Assembly: GCA_035531075.1 (NCBI GenBank)
Contig: DATKTO010000031.1
Coordinates: forward strand, 137,525 to 201,524
Source: 39-52-133 sp035531075
Lineage (GTDB): Bacteria > Pseudomonadota > Gammaproteobacteria > Burkholderiales > Gallionellaceae
DNA length: 64,000 nucleotides
Direction: 5' to 3'
The notes under the pieces are model-generated. The model saw only the letters and a list, made by a program, of their open reading frames with translations. It did no database searches and was not told the DNA's origin. Of this stretch, positions 16,061-25,852 are shown piece after piece; the stretch's first letter is position 1; every line of letters starts with the position of its first letter. A program made the position numbers and the translations under genes.

Positions 16061-16933
16061 ATGCTGACGATTTTGTTTGATGGCATTGCCTACGGCATGC
16101 TGCTTTTTATTCTGGCAGTCGGCCTGGCGGTGACCATGGGCCTGATGAATTTCATCAATCTGGCGCACGGCGCATTCGCCATGTTGGGTGGCTATATCAC
16201 CGTGTTGCTGATGCAACGCTTCGATGTGCCCTTTCTGCTGTGTCTGCCAGCGGCCTTTATCGGCATGGCGCTGCTTGGGGCTGCGCTCGAACGCACGCTG
16301 TACCGGCCCATGTATAAAAAATCCCACCTGGACCAGGTTCTGTTTTCCATCGGCCTGACCTTTATGGCGGTGGCCGGCATGACCTACTTCATGAGTTCAA
16401 GCCAGCAAATTATCCAGTTGCCCGAATGGCTCAAGGGCCGTACTGAACTCGGTGAGGGCGCATGGACACTGGGCATGGGGCACTATCGGATCTTTATAAT
16501 AGTTGTCTGTGCCGCACTTACGCTGGGCCTGCAATACGTGCTGGCGCGAACCTGTTTTGGCAGCTGTTTGCGGGCCTCAGTGGATGACCAGCGCGTGGCT
16601 GCAGGCCTCGGCATTAATGTCAACCTTGTTTTTCTTGCCACCTTCTCTGTGGGCTCAGGCCTTGCGGGTCTGGGCGGGGCCATGGGCGCCGAAGTGCTGG
16701 GACTGGATCCCTCGTTCCCGCTCAAATACATGATTTACTTTTTGATCGTGGTAGCCGTGGGGGGAACTTCATCCCTCACCGGTCCGCTACTGGCTGCGCT
16801 GTTGCTGGGTATTGCAGATGTGGCGGGCAAATACTACATCCCGAAAATGGGCGCATTCATTGTTTACTCGCTGATGATCATGATACTGATCTGGCGACCA
16901 CAGGGCCTGTTTGTGCGCAAGGGAGGCAAATGA
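16061..16933 (+). CDS. livH: ABC importer inner-membrane permease, LivH type
   Basis: A 290-residue permease with about 8 hydrophobic segments. Family marks are MGLMNFINLAHGAFAMLGGY near the N-terminus and AAGLGINVNLVFLATFSVGSGLAGLGGAMG, the EAA-like ATPase contact loop. It overlaps livM by 4 bp, indicating translational coupling. It pairs with LivM to form the channel. Confidence 0.92.
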   Translation: MLTILFDGIAYGMLLFILAVGLAVTMGLMNFINLAHGAFAMLGGYITVLLMQRFDVPFLLCLPAAFIGMALLGAALERTLYRPMYKKSHLDQVLFSIGLTFMAVAGMTYFMSSSQQIIQLPEWLKGRTELGEGAWTLGMGHYRIFIIVVCAALTLGLQYVLARTCFGSCLRASVDDQRVAAGLGINVNLVFLATFSVGSGLAGLGGAMGAEVLGLDPSFPLKYMIYFLIVVAVGGTSSLTGPLLAALLLGIADVAGKYYIPKMGAFIVYSLMIMILIWRPQGLFVRKGGK

Positions 16934-17901
16934 AACAGTCCGCCCAGGCATCCTTGCTGCGCTCATCACGCCTGAAATTATGGGAACCGGCGTTCTGGCT
17001 GATTGCGATGGCCTCGCCGTGGCTGCTGTCCAGTCAGGCGCTCATTATCAATGAAATCGCCATCGTTGCATTGTTTGCAATCTCGCTGGACATGATACTG
17101 GGCTACACAGGTATCGTATCTTTGGGTCATGCGGCGTTTCTGGGGATGGGCGCTTATTCCGCCGCGCTGTTTGCCAAGCTGGTGATGCCTGATCCACTGG
17201 TTGGGCTGCTGTTTGCAATGTTTGTCTCCAGCCTGCTCGGCGCAATATGCAGCCTGATGATACTGCGCGGCAGCGACCTGACGCGGTTGATGGTGACACT
17301 GGCCATGTCATTGATCCTGATGGAACTGGCCAACAAGCTGGACTGGCTGACCGGCGGTACTGACGGCCTGCAGGGTGTGGTAATGGGGCCGCTGCTGGGC
17401 CGCTTCGAGTTCGATCTGTGGGGAAAAACTGCGGCCTCGTACTCGCTCTCGGTCACATTGCTTCTGTTTATCCAGATGCGCCGTCTTGTCAATTCACCTT
17501 TTGGCGCCACCCTGATGGCCATTCGGGACAACCGGCTGCGTGCAATGGCCATCGGCATTCCTGTCAATCTACGATTGGCTACGATCTACATTTTTTCGGC
17601 GGGCATTGCCGGCGCAGCCGGTGCGCTTCTTGCACAGACTTCCGCCTTTGCTTCACTCGACGTATTCGCCTTTGACCGTTCCGCGGACATCCTGCTGATA
17701 TTGGTGATTGGTGGTGCCGGCTGGCTCTATGGCGGTATTACCGGCGCGATCGTTTTTAAATTGATGCAGGATATTCTTTCGAGTATCACCCCGCAGTACT
17801 GGACGTTCTGGGTCGGCCTGTTTCTGGTGATACTGGTTCTTGCGGGGCGTGAGAGACTGATCCGTCCGTGGACCTGGTTTGGAGGAACAAGCCATAAGTA
17901 G
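16930..17901 (+). CDS. livM: ABC importer inner-membrane permease, LivM type
   Basis: A 323-residue permease. GYTGIVSLGHAAFLGMGAYS and the coupling loop FGATLMAIRDNRLRAMAIGI are typical of LivM. About 9-10 hydrophobic helices are visible. The start overlaps livH by 4 bp. The 3' end overlaps the TTG start used here for livG. Confidence 0.92.
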   Translation: MKQSAQASLLRSSRLKLWEPAFWLIAMASPWLLSSQALIINEIAIVALFAISLDMILGYTGIVSLGHAAFLGMGAYSAALFAKLVMPDPLVGLLFAMFVSSLLGAICSLMILRGSDLTRLMVTLAMSLILMELANKLDWLTGGTDGLQGVVMGPLLGRFEFDLWGKTAASYSLSVTLLLFIQMRRLVNSPFGATLMAIRDNRLRAMAIGIPVNLRLATIYIFSAGIAGAAGALLAQTSAFASLDVFAFDRSADILLILVIGGAGWLYGGITGAIVFKLMQDILSSITPQYWTFWVGLFLVILVLAGRERLIRPWTWFGGTSHK

Positions 17902-18697
17902 CCCTGAAGTCGTGTTGTCGGCACAAGGCCTGGTCAAGCGTTTTGGCGGGATCACGGCGACCAACAACGTTACCCTTAACCTGTGCAGGGGCGCGCGCCA
18001 TGCCTTGATCGGCCCCAATGGTGCCGGCAAGACTACTCTGATCAATCTGCTGACCGGTGTGCTCGATCCGACCGAAGGCCGCATTATGCTGGATGGTCAT
18101 GACATCACCACGATGGCGCCACATCAGCGGGTCAAGCGCGGCATGGTTCGCACCTTCCAGATCAATCAGCTGTTTGACACACTGACGCCGCTGCAGACGC
18201 TTGCGCTCACGGTATCCCAGTATTACGGCTACGGTCTGCAGTGGTGGCGTCCCCTGGGCGGTAACAGGGACGTGACCGAGCGCTGCGACCAGTTGCTTGA
18301 GCAGTTCCACCTGAGCGAGGTCATGAACCAGCCCACCCATGAGCTGGCCTATGGCAAGCGCCGCCTGCTGGAGATCGCCATTGCGCTGGCCTGTGAACCG
18401 CGCGTGCTACTGCTCGATGAGCCTGTAGCAGGGGTGCCCGCCGGCGAACGCGAGGAACTGCTGCACACCGTGGCGGCGCTGCCAGCCGATGTGTCAGTAT
18501 TGTTGATTGAACATGATATGGACCTGGTCTTTAATTTTGCCAAGCGCATGACGGTGATGGTCAATGGTGCGGTACTCATCGAGGGAGATCCGGACACCAT
18601 TGCCAACGATCCGCAAGTCAAGGCGGTGTATCTCGGCACGGGTGAGGAAGTCGGCCCTGCAGATGAAATAACAGGTGCGGAGGCCCATCGTGTCTGA
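17879..18697 (+). CDS. livG: ABC importer ATPase, LivG type
   Basis: A 272-residue ATPase. Walker A is GPNGAGKTT, the signature reads LAYGKRRLLEIA (LivG-type LSYGxxR) and Walker B is LLLDEPVAG. The TTG at 17879 is the only upstream in-frame start; GGAGGA lies just after it, so the true start might be a GTG or TTG a few codons in (around 17914). The N-terminal ten residues are therefore uncertain. It overlaps livF by 8 bp. Confidence 0.9.
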   Translation: MEEQAISSPEVVLSAQGLVKRFGGITATNNVTLNLCRGARHALIGPNGAGKTTLINLLTGVLDPTEGRIMLDGHDITTMAPHQRVKRGMVRTFQINQLFDTLTPLQTLALTVSQYYGYGLQWWRPLGGNRDVTERCDQLLEQFHLSEVMNQPTHELAYGKRRLLEIAIALACEPRVLLLDEPVAGVPAGEREELLHTVAALPADVSVLLIEHDMDLVFNFAKRMTVMVNGAVLIEGDPDTIANDPQVKAVYLGTGEEVGPADEITGAEAHRV

Positions 18698-19394
18698 GCT
18701 GCTCAAAGTTGAAAATCTCAGTGCGGGTTATGGTGAGGCGGTGGTGCTGAATAACGTGTCAGTTTCTCTGGCTCAAGGCCAAACACTCGCGTTGCTGGGG
18801 CGAAACGGCACCGGAAAAACCACGTTCATGAACACCTTGGCAGGCGCAACGTGCCAGCACGGAGGCACGATCACGCTTGATGGCGTTGCCCTTCACAAAC
18901 TGCCGTTGCATATGCGTGCCAAGGCCGGCATTGGCTGGGTGCCACAGGAACGCAATATTTTCAAGTCGCTTACCGTAGATGAAAACCTCACTGCCGTGGC
19001 TCACCCGGGGCCGTGGACGCCGAAGCGGGTGTACGAGATGTTTCCGCGTCTGGCCGAGCGCAAAACCAATCTGGGCACACAGCTATCGGGGGGCGAACAG
19101 CAGATGCTGGCGGTTGGCCGTGCGCTGGTGCTCAATCCAAAACTGCTATTGCTGGATGAACCTCTTGAAGGCCTGGCGCCCATCATCGTGCAGGAACTGT
19201 TGCGTGCCATCCGCCGCATCACGCGCGATGAGGGGATGAGCGCTATTATCGTGGAGCAGCATCCCAAGGCTATTCTGGCAATCTCGGATGTAGCCGTAGT
19301 GCTTGATCGCGGGACTGTGGTGCATACCAGCACAGCAAGATCATTGCAGGAACAACCTGAACTGCTTGATCGGCTGCTGGGCGTGGCGCGTTGA
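18690..19394 (+). CDS. livF: ABC importer ATPase, LivF type
   Basis: A 234-residue ATPase from the GTG at 18690, which has CGGAGG six bases upstream. Walker A is GRNGTGKTT, the signature LSGGEQQMLAVGRAL, and Walker B LLLDEPLEGLAP, the LivF hallmark. It ends the liv operon. The gene overlaps livG and would be translationally coupled. Confidence 0.92.
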   Translation: MSELLKVENLSAGYGEAVVLNNVSVSLAQGQTLALLGRNGTGKTTFMNTLAGATCQHGGTITLDGVALHKLPLHMRAKAGIGWVPQERNIFKSLTVDENLTAVAHPGPWTPKRVYEMFPRLAERKTNLGTQLSGGEQQMLAVGRALVLNPKLLLLDEPLEGLAPIIVQELLRAIRRITRDEGMSAIIVEQHPKAILAISDVAVVLDRGTVVHTSTARSLQEQPELLDRLLGVAR

Positions 19395-19501
19395 CACAGA
19401 ATTGATTTTAGATATTTAACATAAATTTAAAATTATGCTTTGGATAGTCGTCATACCTGTTGGATTTTTTTGCCGACAATTAAAAATCAAGGCTTATTAA
19501 C

Positions 19502-20269
19502 ATGGAAGCTGACAATTTCGTTCTTCAGAATTATTTTGACAGAATTGCCTATCACGGTGATGCAAAAGCGGGTATTGCCACGGTAGCCGAAATAATGAGA
19601 TGTCAGTTATTCGCGGTGCCGTTTGAAAATCTTGATGTACAGGCAGGCAAAATCGTTTCTTTGGTCCCCGAGGAAATCGTTGAGAAGATACTCAATAAAA
19701 ATCGCGGCGGATACTGTTATGAGGTCAACGGTCTTTTTGCCATGGCGCTCCACTCGCTTGGCATCCCCTATCGGTTTGTGGCTGCCCGTCCCATGTTCTA
19801 TCCAGTCAGAAGACCCAAGACACACATGGCTATTGTGCTCAAGGTGGATGGCGAAGAATGGCTGTGTGATTTGGGTTTTGGCAGTTATGGCATCAGGGCG
19901 CCCATACGACTGAATATGATTGAGGCTGAAATCAAGCAGGACTTCGATACCTTCTTGTTGAGAAAAACAAGCGAGCGCGAGTATTTATTGCAGGCGCTTG
20001 TAGAGGGGGAGTGGATAAATCAGTATGCATTTGATCTGTCTGAGCAGGAATGGATTGACTTTACGCCTGCCAACTATCTCAACTCCGCCCACCCGGATGC
20101 GATTTTTGTGCAGAAACTATTAGCTGTTCTGCATAATCCGGAAGGAAGAGAAATTCTGTTTGGCGATGTGCTGACAACCGTGGTTCGCGGCAGAATTCAA
20201 AAACAAACAATTCGACCTGAAGACAGGGAATTAATTCTGCGTGCTAAATTTCGTCTCAATATCGAGTAA
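19502..20269 (+). CDS. Arylamine N-acetyltransferase
   Basis: A 255-residue NAT enzyme transferring acetyl from CoA to arylamines or hydrazines. The catalytic triad is C72 (RGGYCYEVN), H108 (KTHMAIV) and D123 (CDLGFGSYG). PFENLDVQ near residue 40 is also a family mark. It lies 107 bp after livF on the same strand, at the right edge of the aromatic block, so it may act on an aromatic amine intermediate or simply be cargo. Confidence 0.9.
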   Translation: MEADNFVLQNYFDRIAYHGDAKAGIATVAEIMRCQLFAVPFENLDVQAGKIVSLVPEEIVEKILNKNRGGYCYEVNGLFAMALHSLGIPYRFVAARPMFYPVRRPKTHMAIVLKVDGEEWLCDLGFGSYGIRAPIRLNMIEAEIKQDFDTFLLRKTSEREYLLQALVEGEWINQYAFDLSEQEWIDFTPANYLNSAHPDAIFVQKLLAVLHNPEGREILFGDVLTTVVRGRIQKQTIRPEDRELILRAKFRLNIE

Positions 20270-20305
20270 TGAAAATTTTGAATTTCACGCTGGCGATCAT
20301 GCGCA

Positions 20306-20353
20306 CTAACGGCCAAACATTTCATCGCGCAGAAAATGGGGCAACTGGAGCAT
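20306..20353 (-). pseudogene. Remnant of the Mut7-C gene 5' end
   Basis: Leftward, ATG at 20353 opens 15 codons, MLQLPHFLRDEMFGR, then TAG. This mirrors the intact Mut7-C start MSSLPRFLCDEMLGR at 552. No further Mut7-C sequence follows. It lies directly downstream of the sensor-kinase gene, as expected if kinase and Mut7-C were once neighbours. Confidence 0.7.
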
Positions 20354-20419
20354 ACGCGAATGTTGCTGATAAACTCGTCAAGATCAATAGCAGTGATTTA
20401 ACTTTTTGACCAGATAGCA

Positions 20420-21751
<1,332 letters not shown>

Positions 21752-21752
21752 A

Positions 21753-22460
21753 TCAGGCGTCCTCGTCTTGCGGTAATTTGTCGAGCGGAATAAGGTAACC
21801 CACACCGCGTACGGTTGTGATCAGTTCTGGGTAAAGCTTGCGGCGCAGATGATGGATATGCACTTCCACCGCATTGCTTTCGATCTCTTCACCCCATGCA
21901 TAAAGCTGTTCTTCCAGCCGGGTGCGCGACAGAACTTTTCCGGCATTGAGCATCAGCGCGTGCAGCAGCGCGAATTCGCGCGATGACAGCTCAATCTGCT
22001 TGTCGCGATACAGTACGCGATGGGCGGCGGGGTCCAGCCTGACCCCGGTTACTTGCAGCATCGGTTCGGCGTTGCCGCTGGCGCGGCGTACCAGCGCGCG
22101 CAGGCGCGCAGCGAGTTCGCCCATGTCAAAGGGCTTGGCAAGATAGTCGTCCGCACCGGCATCCAGCCCCCTGATGCGGTCGTCCACCGTATCCATGGCA
22201 GTGAGGATTAGTACTGGAGTCGATTGATTTGATTTAATATTATTCAATTGATGGCGGCTGCGCATGCGGCGCAGCACTTCCAGCCCGGACAGGCGCGGCA
22301 GGCCAAGATCCAGCACAACCGCAGCATATGGTTCGGTGGCGAGCGCTTGTTCTGCCGCCACGCCATCTTTCATCCAGTCCACGGCATAGCCGGCCTGCTT
22401 CAGGCCGGCCTGGATCGCATCGCCCAGCAGGGCGTCATCTTCAACCACCAGTACGCGCAT
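21753..22460 (-). CDS. Response regulator, OmpR/PhoB family (QseB/TctD-like)
   Basis: A 235-residue two-domain regulator: receiver with D51 as phosphoacceptor (VLDLGLPRLSG), acidic pair VEDD, T-K motif (LTAMDT, YLAKPFD), then a winged-helix DNA-binding domain (LSSREFALLHALMLNAGKVLSR). Its insert IKSNQSTPVLIL is slightly long. It is followed by its kinase, and the cytochrome genes lie immediately upstream on the same strand. Confidence 0.93.
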   Translation of the reverse strand: MRVLVVEDDALLGDAIQAGLKQAGYAVDWMKDGVAAEQALATEPYAAVVLDLGLPRLSGLEVLRRMRSRHQLNNIKSNQSTPVLILTAMDTVDDRIRGLDAGADDYLAKPFDMGELAARLRALVRRASGNAEPMLQVTGVRLDPAAHRVLYRDKQIELSSREFALLHALMLNAGKVLSRTRLEEQLYAWGEEIESNAVEVHIHHLRRKLYPELITTVRGVGYLIPLDKLPQDEDA

Positions 22461-22482
22461 CTTCCGCCCGTGTAAATGTTAT

Positions 22483-23148
22483 TTAGTCATCATGTGGATG
22501 TTGTTCAGGTGCTGTATCCGCAGCTGGCGTAATTAGTCCAGTGGCCGGGTAGCCAACCCAGAATGCCAGCACAGCGGCCAGTATGACGGCCCCCAGCCAG
22601 AAATAAGGGCGACTGATGGCTTCATCCGGTTTGGCGCTTTTGAAACCGGTGATCATGGAGCGCACCAGATTTTCACGGTGCAGCACGCTGCTCACAATCA
22701 CGCCCGCGATGTGGATCAATACGACCGCCAGCATCGCATTGGAAACAATTTCATGCAGTTCCTCCAGCGCATCGCCGCCAACATCCTGGAATACCATAAC
22801 GCCAGTGACACCGGTCGCGATGCCTAGCCCCAGCAGCAGCCAGATCGCCACGCTGCCCAGTGGATTGTGTCCGACATAATGCGCGGGTTTGCCTTTTAGC
22901 AGCGAGAAAAAATAGGCTGCAATTTCGCCGGACCTGAACAGGAAGGAGCGGAACTGCGCATACCGTGTACCGAAAAATCCCCACAGCAGCCTGAAAGCAA
23001 TCAGAGCCAGCAGGGTGTAGCCGAGTACTACATGAATGTCGCGGTTACGCTCCGATTCGGCGGTGAGATAAGCGCCAATAAATGACAGCGCAAGCAGCCA
23101 GTGGAAAACCCTGGTCGGTACATCCCAGACTAAAATACGTTTAAGCAT
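22483..23148 (-). CDS. Cytochrome b561 / Ni-Fe hydrogenase b-type membrane protein
   Basis: A 221-residue membrane protein with a b561-type domain. It begins WDVPTRVFHWLLALSF, with heme-coordinating His in TM1, and has HVVLGYTLLALIAFRLLWGF, GIATGVTGVMVF and LHEIVSNAMLAVVLIHIAGV. A C-terminal helix follows. It completes the SHP-DHC-cyt b set and probably passes electrons from quinol to the periplasmic cytochromes. It is 11 bp downstream of the diheme cytochrome gene. Confidence 0.9.
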   Translation of the reverse strand: MLKRILVWDVPTRVFHWLLALSFIGAYLTAESERNRDIHVVLGYTLLALIAFRLLWGFFGTRYAQFRSFLFRSGEIAAYFFSLLKGKPAHYVGHNPLGSVAIWLLLGLGIATGVTGVMVFQDVGGDALEELHEIVSNAMLAVVLIHIAGVIVSSVLHRENLVRSMITGFKSAKPDEAISRPYFWLGAVILAAVLAFWVGYPATGLITPAADTAPEQHPHDD

Positions 23149-23159
23149 GATGTACTCCT

Positions 23160-23717
23160 TTATTTAGGTATTCTGATATCGCGCTCATTGAAATTGCCGC
23201 GCTCTGCTTGGAGGTGGCAAGCCGTGCAGTTGGCGGGGCTTTTCACCTGCGGATTTTTCCACACCGACGGTGAAATTTCATCGGTATCGTGCTTGCGCTT
23301 GAACCATGCGCTTTCGGTGATACGCAGCGGCGCAGTCGGCGCGCTCCAGCGGTTGGAACTGTTTTTCACCAGAAAGCCGGTGATTTCCCGGCTGTCCTGC
23401 GCGTCCAGTGAGGCATCCGAGCCGAAGTGCCTGTCCAGGCTGTCCATCACCTTGCGCCAGGACTCTGCGGGCAACAGTCCCGGAGCATAGGCGATGTGGC
23501 AGGACGAACACTCCTGCTGGTATTTGGCGTTGGTCTGTGCAGGCTGTACCGGCTTGCCGCGATTTTCGCCGCCATATTTCCCACTGCTTTTTGCAGCGTG
23601 TCTGTCGCCGTTTCTTTCATCGTGATCATCTTCGGCCTGGGCAGCAGTTATGGTAACGCCGGATAGCAGTAAAATAAATGCAAGCGCCCGTGTTGTTTTG
23701 GCATTATTGGATAACAT
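23160..23717 (-). CDS. Diheme cytochrome c (DHC family)
   Basis: A 185-residue periplasmic cytochrome with signal peptide ending near AQA (residue 28) and two CxxCH heme sites: C70-C73-H74 (CSSCH) and C164-C167-H168 (CTACH). The DHC family transfers electrons to SHP. A charged low-complexity stretch (residues 30-55) follows the signal. It lies between the SHP-like and cytochrome b genes. Confidence 0.92.
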   Translation of the reverse strand: MLSNNAKTTRALAFILLLSGVTITAAQAEDDHDERNGDRHAAKSSGKYGGENRGKPVQPAQTNAKYQQECSSCHIAYAPGLLPAESWRKVMDSLDRHFGSDASLDAQDSREITGFLVKNSSNRWSAPTAPLRITESAWFKRKHDTDEISPSVWKNPQVKSPANCTACHLQAERGNFNERDIRIPK

Positions 23718-23728
23718 GAGAGCTCCCC

Positions 23729-24148
23729 TTATTTTTTTAAGCTCAGCAGATAGGCAAGCACGTCACCCTTTTCCTGTGCGGTGCACACACGGTCAAGCAC
23801 ATCGTTGCAATTGCGCTTGAACCATTTCTCCACTTTTTTCGGATTGGTGAATCTTTCTGCATTGGCTGACGGGGCAAGCGGCTCGATGACTTTGCCGGTT
23901 TTTGCATGTCTGCCCAGCGCGGCGGGATTTTCGGTATGGCAGGAAGAGCAACTCCATTCGTTGCCATGCCTGGCCTTGAAAAAACTTTCGCCGCGTGTGC
24001 TGGAGAACCCCTGGAAACCGGGTGCAGCCGCCGCTTCCTGTTGCAGGGACGACAGCATCTCGCTGGGCGTTTCTGCCCAGGCAGGTTGTGCCACCAATCC
24101 TGCTGCCGCAATAAGCGCCAAACCCGATGTATAAAATCTGCGTAACAT
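23729..24148 (-). CDS. SHP-like high-spin cytochrome c (DUF1924)
   Basis: A 139-residue periplasmic monoheme cytochrome. The signal peptide ends AWA (residue 25) and the heme site is C67-C70-H71 (CSSCH). KWFKRNCNDVLDRVCT matches the DUF1924/Sphaeroides heme protein family, in which an asparagine near the distal site binds O2. It is the first gene of the five-gene set SHP, DHC, cyt b, regulator, kinase. Physiological role in this group is unsettled. Confidence 0.88.
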   Translation of the reverse strand: MLRRFYTSGLALIAAAGLVAQPAWAETPSEMLSSLQQEAAAAPGFQGFSSTRGESFFKARHGNEWSCSSCHTENPAALGRHAKTGKVIEPLAPSANAERFTNPKKVEKWFKRNCNDVLDRVCTAQEKGDVLAYLLSLKK

Positions 24149-24300
24149 TTTGACCTCCTGAGTTGAACTGCGATGGGTACAGGATAGAAGGGCAAGCTTA
24201 AGGCAAGCTTAAGAAAAAAAATATTTTGGAGTGTATATTTGACGCCAAAGATGTTGTCTGATTTTTTTTGCATGTTGCGTGCTGTAGTCGATTGCGCTGC

Positions 24301-24768
24301 TCAATTCCATTGGCGGAAGGTCAGTCCAATCAAAAAGCCCATCAGAAAATCATTGTTACATTCACGGTAGTGCTTGTGCCCCGGCTTCCTGAATATTGCG
24401 CTAAGCTCGTTTTTGTTGACTTCATAATCGGCCAGGGACATCAGTTCTATTAAATCGTCCTCTTTCAAGTCGAAAGCGATCCTGAGCTTTTTGAATATGA
24501 TGTTGTTTGTAAGCGGTGGAAAGATCGCTTTTCCCTGAACAGGATTCTGTTCGCTCTTGCCGCGCCGCTTGGTGATCAATCCGTCCAGGAAAAGGATTAC
24601 GAGATTGTCAGTGCAATTAATATATCCCGCTTCGTCTTCCTCTTTCAGGAGGTTTGAGACGCTAGCCTGGTCGATTTTGTGTTCGGCAAGTTTGAAAATA
24701 TCCACTATGTTTGCGTTGCTCAAATCTAGCACATGCCGCATGCTGCGTAATACATCGTTATTAGTCAC
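24301..24768 (-). CDS. DUF1456 family protein (YehS-like)
   Basis: A 155-residue soluble protein made of two similar halves, each beginning with an N-D/N-x-(V/I)-(L/F)-(R/K)-x-(M/L)-R-x-A-like helix (NNDVLRSMRHVLDL and NNIIFKKLRIAFDL) and each with a small LFLDGLI/GFLIGLTF closing helix. This tandem arrangement defines DUF1456. Function is unknown. It stands alone between the cytochrome cluster and the next gene. Confidence 0.85.
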   Translation of the reverse strand: MTNNDVLRSMRHVLDLSNANIVDIFKLAEHKIDQASVSNLLKEEDEAGYINCTDNLVILFLDGLITKRRGKSEQNPVQGKAIFPPLTNNIIFKKLRIAFDLKEDDLIELMSLADYEVNKNELSAIFRKPGHKHYRECNNDFLMGFLIGLTFRQWN

Positions 24769-25083
24769 TATTTCTCCACGCTTTATTGGAATTCTGGAAC
24801 CTTGGGGTCACTTTTCTCAAGCCGCTTCTTCATTCCCGCACCCATTAAACAGACAGGTTCCGATGCTGTCAATACGAATGCGTGCATGAAAACTGATGAC
24901 GGAGTCAGGTTTATAAATGCACAGGCAATAATCCAGCTCCGTAAATTAGTGAATTGCTTAAAACCACATGATAAACACTGATATTTTGTTGTTGCATAAA
25001 CCACCTGTTCATGACTATTATTCGGGTTCCCCATCATCCACGAAGATGGTGGATTCGAATAAAAATACGCAAAGGAGACATGC
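24769..25083. other. Gene-free upstream region of the small membrane-peptide operon
   Basis: 315 bp with no supported gene. A leftward 100-codon reading (24783-25085) lacks any domain, has no ribosome site and starts inside the next gene's start, so it is left out. A short near-dyad, catccacgaagatggtgg, lies at 25034-25051. AAAGGAGA at 25073-25080 serves the peptide gene at 25084. Confidence 0.4.
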
Positions 25084-25182
25084 ATGCAAAATCCGTTAGA
25101 TTCACTTTGGGGTACCGTTATTTCGGGGTTCGTTCTGGCCCTGGTTTTGTTTATGGTTGTTACTAAAATTATAGGGGTATAA
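25084..25182 (+). CDS. Small single-pass membrane peptide (32 residues)
   Basis: ATG at 25084 follows an excellent ribosome site (AAAGGAGA, 5 nt spacer). The product begins MQNPLDSLWGTVISGF and continues as one hydrophobic helix to its end VTKIIGV. Three bases separate its stop from the next gene, so the two are surely co-transcribed. It resembles the small accessory subunits of membrane oxidoreductases (CcoQ/CydX-like size and layout), but no family can be named. Confidence 0.65.
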   Translation: MQNPLDSLWGTVISGFVLALVLFMVVTKIIGV

Positions 25183-25185
25183 AAA

Positions 25186-25674
25186 ATGGAATTTTTGCCA
25201 GGATTAGAACGTTGGTTTCACCTGATGGCCGGTGTGATGTGGATCGGTTTGCTTTACTACTTCAATTTCGTTCAGGTCGCAGCGATGAAGGCTGCAACCG
25301 CTGACAATACCGCTGCCGGAATCAGCAAGCACGTTGCTCCACGCGCTTTGCTGTTCTTCCGTTGGGCTGCGGTTGTGACATGGCTGACTGGTGCAGGCTT
25401 GTTGGGTGCGCATTTTGTAGATGCATTCACCTTCAAGCCAGGTTATGCGCTTATCGGCATGGGCTCATGGTTGGGCACGATCATGCTGATTAACGTCTGG
25501 ACACTGATCTGGCGCAATCAGAAGAAGATTCTGGGTATGGTTCCGGCAACTGATGCAGAGAAGGTTACTGCTCGTCGCGTTGCCTTCCTCGCATCTCGCA
25601 CCAACACCATGCTGTCCATCGCGATGCTGCTTTTTATGGCAGCCGGTGCACACAGCGGGCAGTTCGGCTTCTAA
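25186..25674 (+). CDS. Membrane protein similar to the PuuD urate-hydroxylase membrane domain
   Basis: A 162-residue protein with four hydrophobic helices. It begins FLPGLERWFHLMAGVMWIGLLYYFNFVQ and has ALLFFRWAAVVTWLTGAGLLGAH and FLASRTNTMLSIAMLLFMA. The His and Arg/Trp pattern matches the N-terminal membrane part of PuuD-like urate hydroxylases, here without the cytochrome c domain. Heme or quinone binding is possible. It is downstream of the 32-residue peptide and is followed by a strong terminator. Confidence 0.7.
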   Translation: MEFLPGLERWFHLMAGVMWIGLLYYFNFVQVAAMKAATADNTAAGISKHVAPRALLFFRWAAVVTWLTGAGLLGAHFVDAFTFKPGYALIGMGSWLGTIMLINVWTLIWRNQKKILGMVPATDAEKVTARRVAFLASRTNTMLSIAMLLFMAAGAHSGQFGF

Positions 25675-25721
25675 TACCAGGCGGAACAAGAAGCAGATCC
25701 GGATTTAAGAAAAACCGTACA

Positions 25722-25747
25722 ACGGCGACGCAAGTCGCCGTTTTTAT
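25722..25747 (+). terminator. Rho-independent terminator
   Basis: An acggcgac/gtcgccgt stem with a gcaa tetraloop followed by tttttattt ends the small-peptide/PuuD-like operon, 47 bp after its last stop codon. Confidence 0.9.
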
Positions 25748-25852
25748 TTGTGCTGGATGGAGGATTAATTTTCAGGCAGCCGCTTGAGTATGCCTGTGCA
25801 GATTGCCAGGGATCTGTGTTTATCTCCGGCTCTGCGTAAGCATGGCAAGTAA

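Noticed and set aside
24783..25085. A 100-codon leftward reading frame
   Set aside because: No ribosome site, no recognisable domain, and its start overlaps the well-supported 32-codon peptide on the other strand.
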